Shown here piece after piece: positions 43,761-52,538 of a stretch of 64,000 bases of DNA. The position numbers and the translations under genes were made by a program. Below the pieces are notes generated by a model. The model was given only the letters and a program-made list of their open reading frames with translations, was not told the DNA's origin and did not search any database. The stretch is from positions 868,001-932,000 of the forward strand of contig OZ257157.1 of assembly GCA_965279405.1 (NCBI GenBank). The letters run 5' to 3'. This DNA is from CBDDIP01 sp965279405 (lineage in GTDB: Bacteria; Actinomycetota; Acidimicrobiia; Acidimicrobiales; Ilumatobacteraceae). Position 1 is the first letter of the stretch. Each line of letters begins with the position of its first letter.

Positions 43761-43789
43761 TATTTAGCGTCATCGCTAAGCGTTGTCAA
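43761..43789 (-). promoter_or_regulatory. Near-consensus leaderless promoter with embedded ArsR operator
   Basis: On the minus strand TTGACA (43789-43784), a 17-base spacer and TAAATA (43766-43761) are followed by seven bases and ATG 43753. The dyad TTAGCG/CGCTAA (43764-43769 and 43774-43779, four-base spacer) covers the spacer and -10. A bound repressor there would block polymerase. Confidence 0.75.
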
Positions 43790-43833
43790 CCGTCTGCCCC
43801 TGGCTCGACGGCACGATCGGCCAGACTGTTCGG

Positions 43834-44592
43834 ATGACGTCACGCGATCTGTTCGACCTCACCGGAAAGGTTGCCGTCGTGACCGGGGGCAGCCGCGGCT
43901 TGGGCAAGGAGATGGTGCTGGCCTTCGCCGAGCACGGCGCGGACGTGGTGATCGCCAGCCGCAAGCTGGCCAACTGCGAGGACGTCGCCGAGGAGGTTCG
44001 GGCCCTCGGGCGGCGCTCGTTGGCGATCGCCTACCACGCTGGATCGTGGGACGACGCCGACACCTTGGCCGACCAGGTGTACGCCGAGTTCGGCCGGGTG
44101 GACGTGCTGGTCAACAACGCCGGCATGTCGCCGCTGTACCCGAGCGTCGACGCCGTGTCGGAGGAGCTCTACGACAAGGTGATGGGCGTCAACCTCAAGG
44201 GCCCGTTCCGGCTCTCGGCGAACGTCGGCACGCGCATGCGCGAGGCAGGCAGCGGGTCGATCATCTTCGTCTCCTCGATCGCCTCGCAGCGCCCGAGCCC
44301 GGCCGAGCTGATCTACGGCGCGGCCAAGGCCGGCGTCAACAACCTCACCTACGGCCTCGCCCGCACGCTCGGCCCATCGGTGCGCGTCAACTGCATCGTG
44401 CCGGGCCCGTTCCTCACCGACATCTCCAAGGCGTGGGACCTCGACGCGTTCAACCGAACGGCCAAGGGCGCATTCGCGCTCGGTCGTGGCGGCGAGCCGC
44501 ACGAGATCGTCGGTGCCGCCCTGTACTTCGCCAGCGATGCGTCCACGTACACGACCGGCACGACGTTGAACGTGGACGGTGGCCCGCGTTGA
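43834..44592 (+). CDS. Short-chain dehydrogenase/reductase (SDR)
   Basis: The 252-residue classical SDR has TGGSRGLGKEM for NAD(P) binding, NNAGMSPLYP, a catalytic Ser in VSSIASQ, and YGAAKAG giving the Tyr-x3-Lys. The C-terminus LYFASDASTYTTGTTLNVDGG is typical of FabG-like members. ATG 43834 is chosen over an upstream in-frame start at 43783. Its stop overlaps the TTG of the HAD-GH18 gene. The substrate is unknown. Confidence 0.92.
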   Translation: MTSRDLFDLTGKVAVVTGGSRGLGKEMVLAFAEHGADVVIASRKLANCEDVAEEVRALGRRSLAIAYHAGSWDDADTLADQVYAEFGRVDVLVNNAGMSPLYPSVDAVSEELYDKVMGVNLKGPFRLSANVGTRMREAGSGSIIFVSSIASQRPSPAELIYGAAKAGVNNLTYGLARTLGPSVRVNCIVPGPFLTDISKAWDLDAFNRTAKGAFALGRGGEPHEIVGAALYFASDASTYTTGTTLNVDGGPR

Positions 44593-46481
44593 GCGCGCCC
44601 GCCGTCGAGCGCGGCGACCGCCCGACACCTGCACCGATCCCCGCACCGCGCGGCAGCCTGCCGGACGCCGTCCTGTGGGACATGGACGGCACGCTGGTCG
44701 ACACCGAGCCGTACTGGATCGCCACCGAGTACGAGCTCGTCGAGCGCTTCGGCGACGGCTCGTGGAACGACGAGAAGGCGCACTCGATGGTCGGCTTCGA
44801 CCTGCGCGACTCGGCGCGGGTGATCCAGCGCGAGGGCGGCGTGACGTTGGAGGTCGACGACATCGTCAACCGACTGCTCGACGGCGTCATCGCGAAGGTC
44901 AAGCGCAAGATCCCGTGGCGCCCGGGTGCACGCGAGCTGCTCGCCGCACTGCAACGCGACGGCGTGCCGTGCGCACTGGTGACGATGTCGTGGCGACGCT
45001 TCGCCGAGGCCGTCGTCGAGGCGCTGCCGGATGGCAGCTTCGTGGCAGTGATCACCGGCGACGAGGTCACCCACGGCAAGCCGCATCCCGAGCCGTACCT
45101 GCGCGCCGCGCAGGTGCTCGGCGTGCTACCGGGCCGTTGCGTGGCGATCGAGGACTCGCCGACCGGGGTGCGTTCGGCGGTCGCCGCCGGGTGCCACGTG
45201 ATCGCCGTGCCGAACGTGCTCGACGTGCCCGCCGGCGAAGGCTTCCGCCGCGTTGCATCGCTGACCAAGCTCAAGCCGCACACCTTGCTGCCGCGCCCAT
45301 CGGCCGGCACGTTCGCCCGCCGGCGGCTCGTCGTCGGTGCGGCGCTCGCAGCCGTGGCAGCGATCGTCGTCGGCGTGGTGGTGTCGCGCGACGACACGCC
45401 ACCACCACCTCCGGCACCGGACATCGCCATCGAGGCGTGGGTGCCCTACTGGCAGCTGCCCGAAGCGACGGCGACCATGAACGAGCGACCGAACTGGTTC
45501 CGGTCGCTCTCGCCGTTCTGGTACGCCGCGTCGGGCCCGACCGCGATCGCTCCTGACGCCAACGCGCCTGCGGACGCGACGGCCGCGTTCATCGCCGCGG
45601 CGAAGGCGCACCGCATCCCGTTGATCCCGTCGGTCAACGACGTGATGCCATCGGGCGGGATGGCCGCGGTGCTCGCCGACTCGACGACGCGCGCCCAGCA
45701 CGTCGACGCGCTCGTCGCGCTGGCCGAGAAGAACGACTTCGCCGGGCTCGATCTCGATTACGAGGTGTTCCCGTTCCAGGATCCGAAGGGCACGTGGGAG
45801 GACACCCGCAAGAACTTCTCGACGTTCGTCGAGGAGCTGGCCACGCGGCTGCACGCGCAGGGCCGCACCCTGTCGGTGACGGTGCCGCCGATCCTCGAAG
45901 ACGGCAAGGTCGGCGATGTCGGCTACTGGGTGTTCGACTACCACGCCATCGCCGAGCACGCCGATCAGATCCGGGTGATGGCCTACGACTACTCGACGTC
46001 CGAAGCCGGCCCGATCGCACCGCTGGCCTACGTGCAGCAGGCGATCGACGCGGCCAAACGAGCGGTCGACGACGACAGCAAGATCATCCTCGGCATCGCC
46101 CTCTACGGCCGCAACTGGCCGGTCAGCACCACCGGCACGTGCCCCACGTCGGAGGACAGCGGGCGCACCGGTGTCGATCAGCGAACGATCGACGACCTCC
46201 TCGCCCGCCGCGGCGGCACACCGGTGCACGACCCGGAGACCGGCGAGGCGTCGTTCACCTACGAGCTCACCCTCGACGACGGCACGACGTCGTGCACCCA
46301 GACTCGCGAGGTGCACTACGTGGATGCCATCGGCACTCGCGAACGCGCCGATCTCGCCCGGCGCGAGCGGATCGGCGGCGTGTCGATGTTCGCCCTCGGC
46401 GACGACAGCGCCGCCATGTGGGCCGAGATGGGCACGATCGTGCGGACCACTGATTCGACGACGACAGTCACGACGACCTGA
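44589..46481 (+). CDS. Fusion of a HAD phosphatase, a membrane helix and a GH18 glycosidase domain
   Basis: The 630-residue protein starts at TTG 44589, overlapping the SDR stop. Residues about 25-235 are a beta-phosphoglucomutase-like HAD domain (DMDGTLVD with D31/D33, VTMSWRR, GKPHPEPYLRAAQ, IEDSPTG). RRR then a hydrophobic helix at about 247-265 follows, and a Pro-rich stretch. Residues about 280-615 are a GH18 domain like spore-germination and chitinase-type glycosidases, with GLDLDYEVF (D388, D390, E392) and VMAYDYSTSEAG. The topology implies a cytoplasmic phosphatase and an outside glycosidase in one chain. The C-terminus is Thr-rich. The frame is open throughout, but a missed stop or assembly error is not excluded. 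Confidence 0.83.
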   Translation: MSAPAVERGDRPTPAPIPAPRGSLPDAVLWDMDGTLVDTEPYWIATEYELVERFGDGSWNDEKAHSMVGFDLRDSARVIQREGGVTLEVDDIVNRLLDGVIAKVKRKIPWRPGARELLAALQRDGVPCALVTMSWRRFAEAVVEALPDGSFVAVITGDEVTHGKPHPEPYLRAAQVLGVLPGRCVAIEDSPTGVRSAVAAGCHVIAVPNVLDVPAGEGFRRVASLTKLKPHTLLPRPSAGTFARRRLVVGAALAAVAAIVVGVVVSRDDTPPPPPAPDIAIEAWVPYWQLPEATATMNERPNWFRSLSPFWYAASGPTAIAPDANAPADATAAFIAAAKAHRIPLIPSVNDVMPSGGMAAVLADSTTRAQHVDALVALAEKNDFAGLDLDYEVFPFQDPKGTWEDTRKNFSTFVEELATRLHAQGRTLSVTVPPILEDGKVGDVGYWVFDYHAIAEHADQIRVMAYDYSTSEAGPIAPLAYVQQAIDAAKRAVDDDSKIILGIALYGRNWPVSTTGTCPTSEDSGRTGVDQRTIDDLLARRGGTPVHDPETGEASFTYELTLDDGTTSCTQTREVHYVDAIGTRERADLARRERIGGVSMFALGDDSAAMWAEMGTIVRTTDSTTTVTTT

Positions 46482-47073
46482 GGGTCGGGTACTCCATCCG
46501 CTGACCCACTCGCGCGGCCAGGTCGGCGGTGCACAGTCGTGCAACGAGGTGCAGCGCCAGGTCGATCCCGCTCGTCACACCGCCGCTCGTGACGAGGTCA
46601 CCATCGTCGACCACCCGCTCGTGCACCACCGTCGCTCCTGTGGCGGCGAGGTCGTCCCACGCCTGATGATGCGTGGCTGCCCGGCGGTTCCCGACAATGC
46701 CGGCGTGTGCGAGGAGCATCGTGCCGGTGCACACACCGGCCATGATCGAGGTCGATCGTCGAGCTTCGGCGAGCAGCGGCAACCAGTCACCACGTTGCAC
46801 CTCACCCCACGCGCCCGAATCGGCGCGAGCGGCCCAGCCGCCGCCGGCGACGATCACGATGTCGGCATGACCCTGCTCGAAGACGCCGTCCGGGACGAAC
46901 GACGGTCCGAAGGGGCCGGAGACGAGTGCCTGGGGTTCTCGCGTCACCAGTCGAGCCGTGATGTCGGCGCCGAGCGACGCCGCGCTGCGCAGCACCTCGA
47001 GCGGCCCGATGGCGTCGAGGTGGTCGAGCCCGTCGAAGACGACGATGTCGATGTTCACCGACACATCGTGCAT
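46468..47073 (-). CDS. DJ-1/PfpI-family protein (isonitrile-hydratase-like)
   Basis: The 201-residue protein has the DJ-1/PfpI fold: IDIVVFDGLDHLDAIGPLEVL, DIVIVAGGGWAAR and the nucleophile elbow AGVCTGTMLLAHAG with Cys. It ends in VTSGGVTSGIDLALHLVARL, the pattern of isonitrile hydratases and of the sensor part of GlxA-type regulators, but without the AraC DNA-binding part. Its 3' end overlaps the convergent GH18 fusion gene by 14 bp. The reaction is unknown. Confidence 0.87.
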   Translation of the reverse strand: MHDVSVNIDIVVFDGLDHLDAIGPLEVLRSAASLGADITARLVTREPQALVSGPFGPSFVPDGVFEQGHADIVIVAGGGWAARADSGAWGEVQRGDWLPLLAEARRSTSIMAGVCTGTMLLAHAGIVGNRRAATHHQAWDDLAATGATVVHERVVDDGDLVTSGGVTSGIDLALHLVARLCTADLAARVGQRMEYPTLRSS

Positions 47074-47119
47074 CGCTCCGGGCTCGACCGCTACGACACG
47101 GTTCCCACCGATCAGGACG

Positions 47120-47392
47120 TCAGTTGGCGGTGGTCGGGTCGATCACTGCCGACACGAGGTTGACGCTGTCGACGGGGAACCCGCCGCAGCGCCCGTGCTC
47201 GCGCACGGCCTCTTCGTTCTCGGCGAGGTAGACGCAGAAGATCTTGTCGCCGGTGACGTAGCTCTGCACCCACTGGGCACGAGGCGCCATGTCGGTGAGC
47301 ACGCCGACCGACTTGCGGGAGATGGCCTGCAGCTCGTCCGAGGACAACTTGCCGGCGCCAGGGATGGTTCGTTCGATGACGTATTTGTTCAT
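47120..47392 (-). CDS. DUF4242-family small protein
   Basis: The 90-residue protein has KYVIERTIPGAGKLSSDEL, WVQSYVTGDKIFCVYLAENEEAVREHGRCGGFP and a final NLVSAVIDPTTA, which fit DUF4242. Members form small ferredoxin-like barrels, some proposed to bind nickel. It follows a LuxR-type regulator on the same strand after 140 bp, in which I see no further gene, and may be co-regulated. Function unknown. Confidence 0.82.
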   Translation of the reverse strand: MNKYVIERTIPGAGKLSSDELQAISRKSVGVLTDMAPRAQWVQSYVTGDKIFCVYLAENEEAVREHGRCGGFPVDSVNLVSAVIDPTTAN

Positions 47393-47532
47393 GTCCCTAC
47401 TGGACCACGACTCCCCCACCCACCGCATGGGGCACCTGCCCCCTTCTCCCCGTTCGTTCGCGCCCTTCCTGTCGAGGTTTCTCCACGTCCCACGTGGAAA
47501 ACCCTCGACACGAACCGGGGAATCTGCCTCCA

Positions 47533-50022
47533 TCATCCCTCCACCACGCCCAGCCGGACCGCGGCCGCGGCGGCTTGGCTGCGGCTGGTGAGGCCGAGCT
47601 TCATGAGGATGCTGGAGACGTGGTGCTCGGCGGTCTTGCGACTGATGAACAGGGCCGCGCCGATCTGCGGGTTGGTGAACCCGACAGCGACGAGTCGCAG
47701 CACGTCGACCTCGCGCGCCGTCAGCGTCGTCGGCTCCGGCTCGGGTTCGACCACGGTGCGCACCTCGCCGCGGTCGGCGAGCCTGAGCTGGAGCATGCGT
47801 GCCAGGGGAACGGCACCGAGCCGCGATGCCGTGGCGAACGCTCCGAGGAGCGACACCGCGTCACCGACGTCGGATTCGACCATCGCCGCCTCGTACGGGC
47901 ACCCCATCGAGCGAAACGAAGCGACCGCCAGCATGTGCTGACCGTTGGCCCAGGCGCCGAACGGGCTCGACGTCGAATCGACCTCGACCGGCTCGCCGAG
48001 CCGGCGGAGCCAGACAGCCAGCTCGGCGATCGCCTGCGGGTAGCCGAGCGACACCGCGAGCGCGTGCACTTCGCGAACGAGCGCTCGTTCGTCATCGGCT
48101 CGGCCCTCCAGCCACGCGGCCTCGCAACGCGCCACGGCCGCCGGCCACAGCCGCTGCAGATGACCGGTGCGACGGGCGAGTGCGAGCGCTTCGTCGAGCG
48201 GTTCCCAGACGTCGCCATCGCCGCGGCGCGCCCGCAGCCACCCGAGCGTGGTCAGCGCGACGATGCGCTGGATCCCCACCCCCGTCAGCCCCTCGAGCGC
48301 AGCGCGCACCTGCACCTCGGCCTCGTCCCAACGTCCGCTGTCGAAGAGGCACCGGGCCAGCCATGCGTGGGCGTACCGCCGATGGCCGTCGTTGCCATGC
48401 GCGTCGGAGACGGCGATGCACGTGCGCAACGCCGGCATGGCCGTGGAGTAGTCGCGCACCTCACCACACCCGGAGCCGATCTGCACCCAGCCGAGCGCAA
48501 CGATCGCGTGCGCCTCGCGCCGGTCGGCCGACTCGATCGCGGCACGGATCTCGGCGAGCGCCTCGACGCGGCCGGCCATCACTGCCGCAATGCCGGCGGT
48601 GATGCGCACCCGGTCGGCGAGCGAGCGGTCGCCGACCGACTCGGCCATCGCTCCGGCCCGGCGGCCCCAACGTGCCGCTTCGTCGGGTCGGCGGGCCAGC
48701 ATGTGCAGCGTTGTCATCATCCCGCAGGCGATCGCCAGCGACGCGGGCGAGGTGCCGTCATCCAACGCAGTCACCAACGACGACGCCAGCGCGGTCGCCT
48801 CATCGATGTGGCCCATCCCGATCAGCGACGCCACCTCGCGGTCGCGCGCCCGCGCCGACCGCTCGCGATCGCCCACCGAAACCCAATGGGCGGCAGCCGA
48901 CGCCGCGAGCGCACGGGCCTCGTCGTCGCGACCCGAGGCGAACAACGAGTCCGCCATCGTCGACTGCAGCTCGGCGAGCTCATCGGCAGGCAGCGAGCCG
49001 CTTGCCTCCAGAGCCAGCCTGCCGTAGTCGATCGCCTCACGATGCGACGATCGCGCTGCGGCAACGGTGCACGCGTTCGCAGCAAGCCTTCCCAGCCGGC
49101 CGGTGTCGCCCGCCTCACGAGCATGGGCGACCATCCGCTGCGGTTCCACTCCACCGCGGGCGATGAGCACGTCGAGCACGCGGCGATGGACGTCGGCGCG
49201 AGCGGCAGGATCGACCAGGTCGGCGTAGGCCAGCCGGGCGATCTCGTGACGGAACGAGCACCCGTCGCTCGACTCCGTCAGCAACCCCGCGGCCACGCAC
49301 TCGCCCATCGCCCGATCGACGTCGTCGACCAGCGCCGCCAGCACCCATCGTTCCGTCGCACCGGGCACGACGGCCACGATGTCCAACAACTGACGGGCGT
49401 TGGCGGTCAGCCGGCGGGCGCGAACGTCGACGGCCCGTTGGACGGTGTCGGGCGGTGCCAGCGAGCGATCGACCGGCGCGGTCAGCAACTCAGTGACGAG
49501 GAAGGCGTTGCCGCCCGTCAGCGCGTGGACATCGGTTCGCGTCGATCCGAACCTGCCGGCCAACGCTCCGACCGCCGCAGGCGACAGGGGCTGCAGACGC
49601 AGCCAGGCCACACCGCTCGCCGCTGCGACGTCGCGCAACAGGGCACGCAGTTCGTCGTCGATCTCGTTGTCACGGTAGGTGACGACGAGCAACATCGGCG
49701 ACCGATCGATGCGACGCGCCAGCCGACGGATCGCCGCCACCGTTCCACCATCCGCCCAGTGGACGTCTTCGATGACCACGACGAGCGAGCCGCCGGCGAC
49801 CGATGCGGGTTGGCCGCCGTCGGCGTCGCAGCGGACGACGACGGACTCCGACGGATCCAGGGACGCCAGGAGATCAGCGACGAGTGCGGACTTGCCGATC
49901 CCCGCCTCACCGGCGACGAGGACGAGTCGCCCGCTGCCGGCACGGGCGTCGGACAACCACGCACCCAGCCGCTCGCGCTCGTACGCTCGCTCGACGAGGC
50001 CCGTGTCCATCACACGGATCAT
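47533..50022 (-). CDS. Large LuxR-family regulator with AAA/TPR region
   Basis: The 829-residue protein has Walker A GEAGIGKS (residues 38-45), Walker B-like VVVIEDVHWAD (81-91) and long TPR-like helical repeats. A C-terminal LuxR domain holds LTAREVDVLRLVAVGFTNPQIGAALFISRKTAEHHVSSILMKL. Only about 40 residues separate the Walker A lysine from the Walker B aspartate, roughly half the usual distance in this class, so part of the ATPase core appears to be missing. The start is ATG 50022 or 50010. It is divergent from the pirin operon, 62 bp apart. Confidence 0.88.
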   Translation of the reverse strand: MIRVMDTGLVERAYERERLGAWLSDARAGSGRLVLVAGEAGIGKSALVADLLASLDPSESVVVRCDADGGQPASVAGGSLVVVIEDVHWADGGTVAAIRRLARRIDRSPMLLVVTYRDNEIDDELRALLRDVAAASGVAWLRLQPLSPAAVGALAGRFGSTRTDVHALTGGNAFLVTELLTAPVDRSLAPPDTVQRAVDVRARRLTANARQLLDIVAVVPGATERWVLAALVDDVDRAMGECVAAGLLTESSDGCSFRHEIARLAYADLVDPAARADVHRRVLDVLIARGGVEPQRMVAHAREAGDTGRLGRLAANACTVAAARSSHREAIDYGRLALEASGSLPADELAELQSTMADSLFASGRDDEARALAASAAAHWVSVGDRERSARARDREVASLIGMGHIDEATALASSLVTALDDGTSPASLAIACGMMTTLHMLARRPDEAARWGRRAGAMAESVGDRSLADRVRITAGIAAVMAGRVEALAEIRAAIESADRREAHAIVALGWVQIGSGCGEVRDYSTAMPALRTCIAVSDAHGNDGHRRYAHAWLARCLFDSGRWDEAEVQVRAALEGLTGVGIQRIVALTTLGWLRARRGDGDVWEPLDEALALARRTGHLQRLWPAAVARCEAAWLEGRADDERALVREVHALAVSLGYPQAIAELAVWLRRLGEPVEVDSTSSPFGAWANGQHMLAVASFRSMGCPYEAAMVESDVGDAVSLLGAFATASRLGAVPLARMLQLRLADRGEVRTVVEPEPEPTTLTAREVDVLRLVAVGFTNPQIGAALFISRKTAEHHVSSILMKLGLTSRSQAAAAAVRLGVVEG

Positions 50023-50053
50023 GCACGACTTTCGCACCACTCGGGTGGCGGAA

Positions 50054-50071
50054 TACTTGCGTGCGCAACTA
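50054..50071. promoter_or_regulatory. Dyad operator candidate before the pirin operon
   Basis: TACTTGCG (50054-50061) and CGCAACTA (50064-50071) form an 8-2-8 inverted repeat with one mismatch, in the 62-bp gap between the LuxR and pirin genes. A second short dyad, CAACT-A-AGTTG, overlaps at 50066-50076. The binding protein is unknown. Confidence 0.5.
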
Positions 50072-50084
50072 AGTTGGAGAGTGC

Positions 50085-50792
50085 ATGACCACGATCGACA
50101 TCCAGCGAGCCGCCGACCGCTTCACCACCGACATCGGCTGGCTCGATTCCAAGCACTCGTTCAACTTCGGCGACCACTGGTCGCCGCGCCACCAGGGCCA
50201 CGGTCAGCTGCTCGTCAACAACGACGACATCGTCCACGGCGGCGGTGGCTTCGGCACGCACGGCCACCGCGACATGGAGATCGTCACGTGGGTCCTCAGC
50301 GGCGAGCTCGAGCACCGCGACAGCACGGGCACCGAGGGCGTCATCTACCCCGGCCTCGCGCAGCGGATGAGCGCCGGCAGCGGCATCCGCCACAGCGAGA
50401 TGAACCACAGCGCCACCGAGCCGGTGCACTTCGTCCAGATGTGGGTCGTGCCCGACACGAACGGTGTCGAGCCCGGCTACGAGCAGCGCGACCTGAGCGA
50501 CGCGCTCGCCGCGGGCGGGTTGGTCGCCGTCGCGTCCGGTCAGGGCCACGAGGGCGCGGTGAAGATCCATCAGCGCGATGCCGTGCTGTGGGCTGCGCGT
50601 GTTCCGGCCGAGGGCTCGGTGACCATCCCCGATGGCGCGCACGTGCACGCGTTCGTCGCCGTCGGCAGTGGTGTCGTCGATGGCGTCGGCGAGCTCGGTG
50701 CCGGTGATGCGCTGCGGTTGACCAACGACGGGGCCCTCCCGTTCACGGCCGGCCCAGAAGGTGCTGAACTGTTGGTGTGGGTGACGGCTTGA
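50085..50792 (+). CDS. Pirin-family cupin protein
   Basis: The 235-residue bicupin has a full YhhW/pirin metal site (H59, H61, H103, E105) with HGHRDMEIVTWVLSGELEH and IRHSEMNH. Members act as quercetin 2,3-dioxygenases or redox-responsive regulators. A GGAG site precedes ATG 50085. It is the first gene of a three-gene operon with an LLM-type oxidoreductase and a VOC protein, which points to oxidation or detoxification of an aromatic or reactive compound. Confidence 0.92.
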   Translation: MTTIDIQRAADRFTTDIGWLDSKHSFNFGDHWSPRHQGHGQLLVNNDDIVHGGGGFGTHGHRDMEIVTWVLSGELEHRDSTGTEGVIYPGLAQRMSAGSGIRHSEMNHSATEPVHFVQMWVVPDTNGVEPGYEQRDLSDALAAGGLVAVASGQGHEGAVKIHQRDAVLWAARVPAEGSVTIPDGAHVHAFVAVGSGVVDGVGELGAGDALRLTNDGALPFTAGPEGAELLVWVTA

Positions 50793-51568
50793 CGGATGCG
50801 GTGCGAACGGGCGTGATGTTCCGGCGCGAGTACGCGCCGGAGCACCTGCCCGCGTTCGCCACCACCGTCGAAGGGCTCGGCTTCGACGAGCTGTGGGTGG
50901 TCGAGGACCTCGGCTACCACGGCGGGTTCGCCCAGGCGGCCACGGCGCTGGCGGTCACGTCGCGCATCGAGGTCGGGTTGGGCATCGCTCCGGCGGTCGC
51001 CCGCAACGCCGGCTACGCGGCGATGGAGGTTGCCACGCTGTGTCGCATGCACCCCGGCCGGTTCCACATGGGCTTCGGCCACGGTGAGGCGAAGTGGATC
51101 GACGCCGTCGGCGCAACACCGATCTCGTGGATCGCCTCGTTGGAGGAGACGACCACCGCGGTGACCGCGTTGGTGGCCGGCGGCCGCGCGGATGTCGACG
51201 GACGCCACGTGCGCATCGCCGGCCTGAAGCTGGTCCACCCGTCCGAGACGCCGCCGACGATGTCACTCGGCGTGCGCGGGCCGAAGGGCATCGAGCTGGT
51301 CCGCCGATCGGCCGACGGGGTGATCCTCGTCGAAGGCACCAGCCCCGAGCGCGTCGCCGAGGTGCGCGCCGTGCTCGGCAGCGAGCCACGCATCACGCTG
51401 TTCAAGTGGGCGGGCGGCGCCGTCGGCGACGAGCCGACGATCGACGGACCGATCGACACGTGGCCCGCGCAGATCGAGGCATACGCACAGGCCGGCGCGA
51501 ACAGCGTCGTGCTCGTGCCGCTGCCGGAGACGGAGCACACCGTGATCCGAGATTGGAGGCTGCCATGA
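50777..51568 (+). CDS. LLM-class flavin/F420-dependent oxidoreductase
   Basis: The 263-residue luciferase-like TIM barrel has GVMFRREYAPEHL, GFDELWVVEDLGYHGG, VGLGIAPAVARNAGYAAMEVATL and RFHMGFGHGE. The region LGVRGPKGIELVRRSADGVIL completes a flavin/F420 site of the mycobacterial type, so coenzyme F420 is likely. The start may be GTG 50777 or TTG 50789 (the latter overlaps the pirin stop by 4 bp). Its stop overlaps the VOC ATG by 4 bp. The substrate is unknown. Confidence 0.9.
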   Translation: MGDGLTDAVRTGVMFRREYAPEHLPAFATTVEGLGFDELWVVEDLGYHGGFAQAATALAVTSRIEVGLGIAPAVARNAGYAAMEVATLCRMHPGRFHMGFGHGEAKWIDAVGATPISWIASLEETTTAVTALVAGGRADVDGRHVRIAGLKLVHPSETPPTMSLGVRGPKGIELVRRSADGVILVEGTSPERVAEVRAVLGSEPRITLFKWAGGAVGDEPTIDGPIDTWPAQIEAYAQAGANSVVLVPLPETEHTVIRDWRLP

Positions 51569-52071
51569 GCGGCGTCGACGAAGCCACCCGCGCCCAGCTC
51601 GACGAGCGACGCGCCGACATCAGCGCGCGCCTGCTCGCACCGCGAGAGACACGTGCGACGAGCACGGCTCGCGGCGTGCACCACGTCGCGCTGATCAGCA
51701 GCGACGTCGAGCGGACGGTCCACTTCTTCCAGGACCTGCTCGGCTTCCCATTGATCGAGATGTTCGAGAACCGCGACTACGCCGGCAGCACCCACTTCTT
51801 CTTCGACATCGGCCACGGCAACACGCTGGCCTACTTCGATCTGCCTGGCCTGCCGCTCGGCGAGTACGCGGAGGTGCTCGGTGGCCACCACCACCTGGCG
51901 ATCTCGATGGAGCGGGCCAACTGGGAGATCGTCAAGCAGCGCCTCGCCGATGCCGGCGTCGAGACCGCCCACGTCGACGGCTCGTCGCTCTACTTCCGCG
52001 GCCCCGACGGCGAGCGCCTCGAACTGATCAGCGACCCCCTCCTGGAGATGTACGGCCACCCCGTCGGCTGA
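51565..52071 (+). CDS. VOC-family (glyoxalase/extradiol-dioxygenase-like) protein
   Basis: The 168-residue protein has a helical N-terminal extension and one VOC domain. Metal-ligand candidates are His in GVHHVALIS, His in GHHHLAIS and Glu in GERLELIS. An extradiol dioxygenase-like, glyoxalase-like or fosfomycin-resistance-like activity is possible. It is the third gene of the pirin operon. Its 3' end overlaps a probable frameshifted gene on the other strand. Confidence 0.87.
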   Translation: MSGVDEATRAQLDERRADISARLLAPRETRATSTARGVHHVALISSDVERTVHFFQDLLGFPLIEMFENRDYAGSTHFFFDIGHGNTLAYFDLPGLPLGEYAEVLGGHHHLAISMERANWEIVKQRLADAGVETAHVDGSSLYFRGPDGERLELISDPLLEMYGHPVG

Positions 52072-52515
52072 CGAACACCAGCAGCCGCGGTCGCGTCGGG
52101 ACGATCACCATGCGCGTGTCGCGAACGCTGCCCGAGACGAGCACCCTGCCCTCGAAGTCGAGCATCGAGACGACGAGCCCGGTCGCGACGAGTCGCCCTC
52201 GATCGCCGTCAGCGAACTCGATGCGAACGTCGCGCCTGAGGATCGGGCTGTCGGCTCGCACCGTCGCCAGCTCCCAACGCCAGCTGGCGGTCGACGCCCG
52301 CCGCAGGCGGGCGTGAACCAGACGGAGATCGTGCCGACGGGCAGAAGGAGCGTCACCAGCAGAAGCGACCACGCACCCCACGCAGGCCAGGCCACGATGG
52401 CGATCACCACGATCGCGCCGGCGATCACGGCACGGACGCGTTGGCCTCGGCGCTCACGGACGATCGACCGGCTCACGAGTCGCGTCGCCTCGCGCTCCGC
52501 CGCATCGCCGTTCAC
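52028..52515 (-). pseudogene. Small membrane protein gene with a probable frameshift
   Basis: The 5' part (from ATG 52515) reads as a 70-residue protein with two hydrophobic helices (VIAGAIVVIAIVAWPAWGAW and LLLVTLLLPVGTISVWF). The coding-like sequence then continues in another frame (WELATVRADSPILRRDVRIEF onward) down to 52028. The switch falls at a perfect 9-bp GC hairpin at 52295-52315, a place where sequencing or replication slips easily. Either the gene is broken or the sequence has an indel. Function unknown. Confidence 0.55.
52295..52315. repeat. Perfect GC-rich inverted repeat at the frameshift site
   Basis: ACGCCCGCC (52295-52303), a GCA loop, then GGCGGGCGT (52307-52315). It lies inside the putative frameshifted gene. 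Confidence 0.85.
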
Positions 52516-52538
52516 GTCCTCGATCGTAAAGCGCGGCC

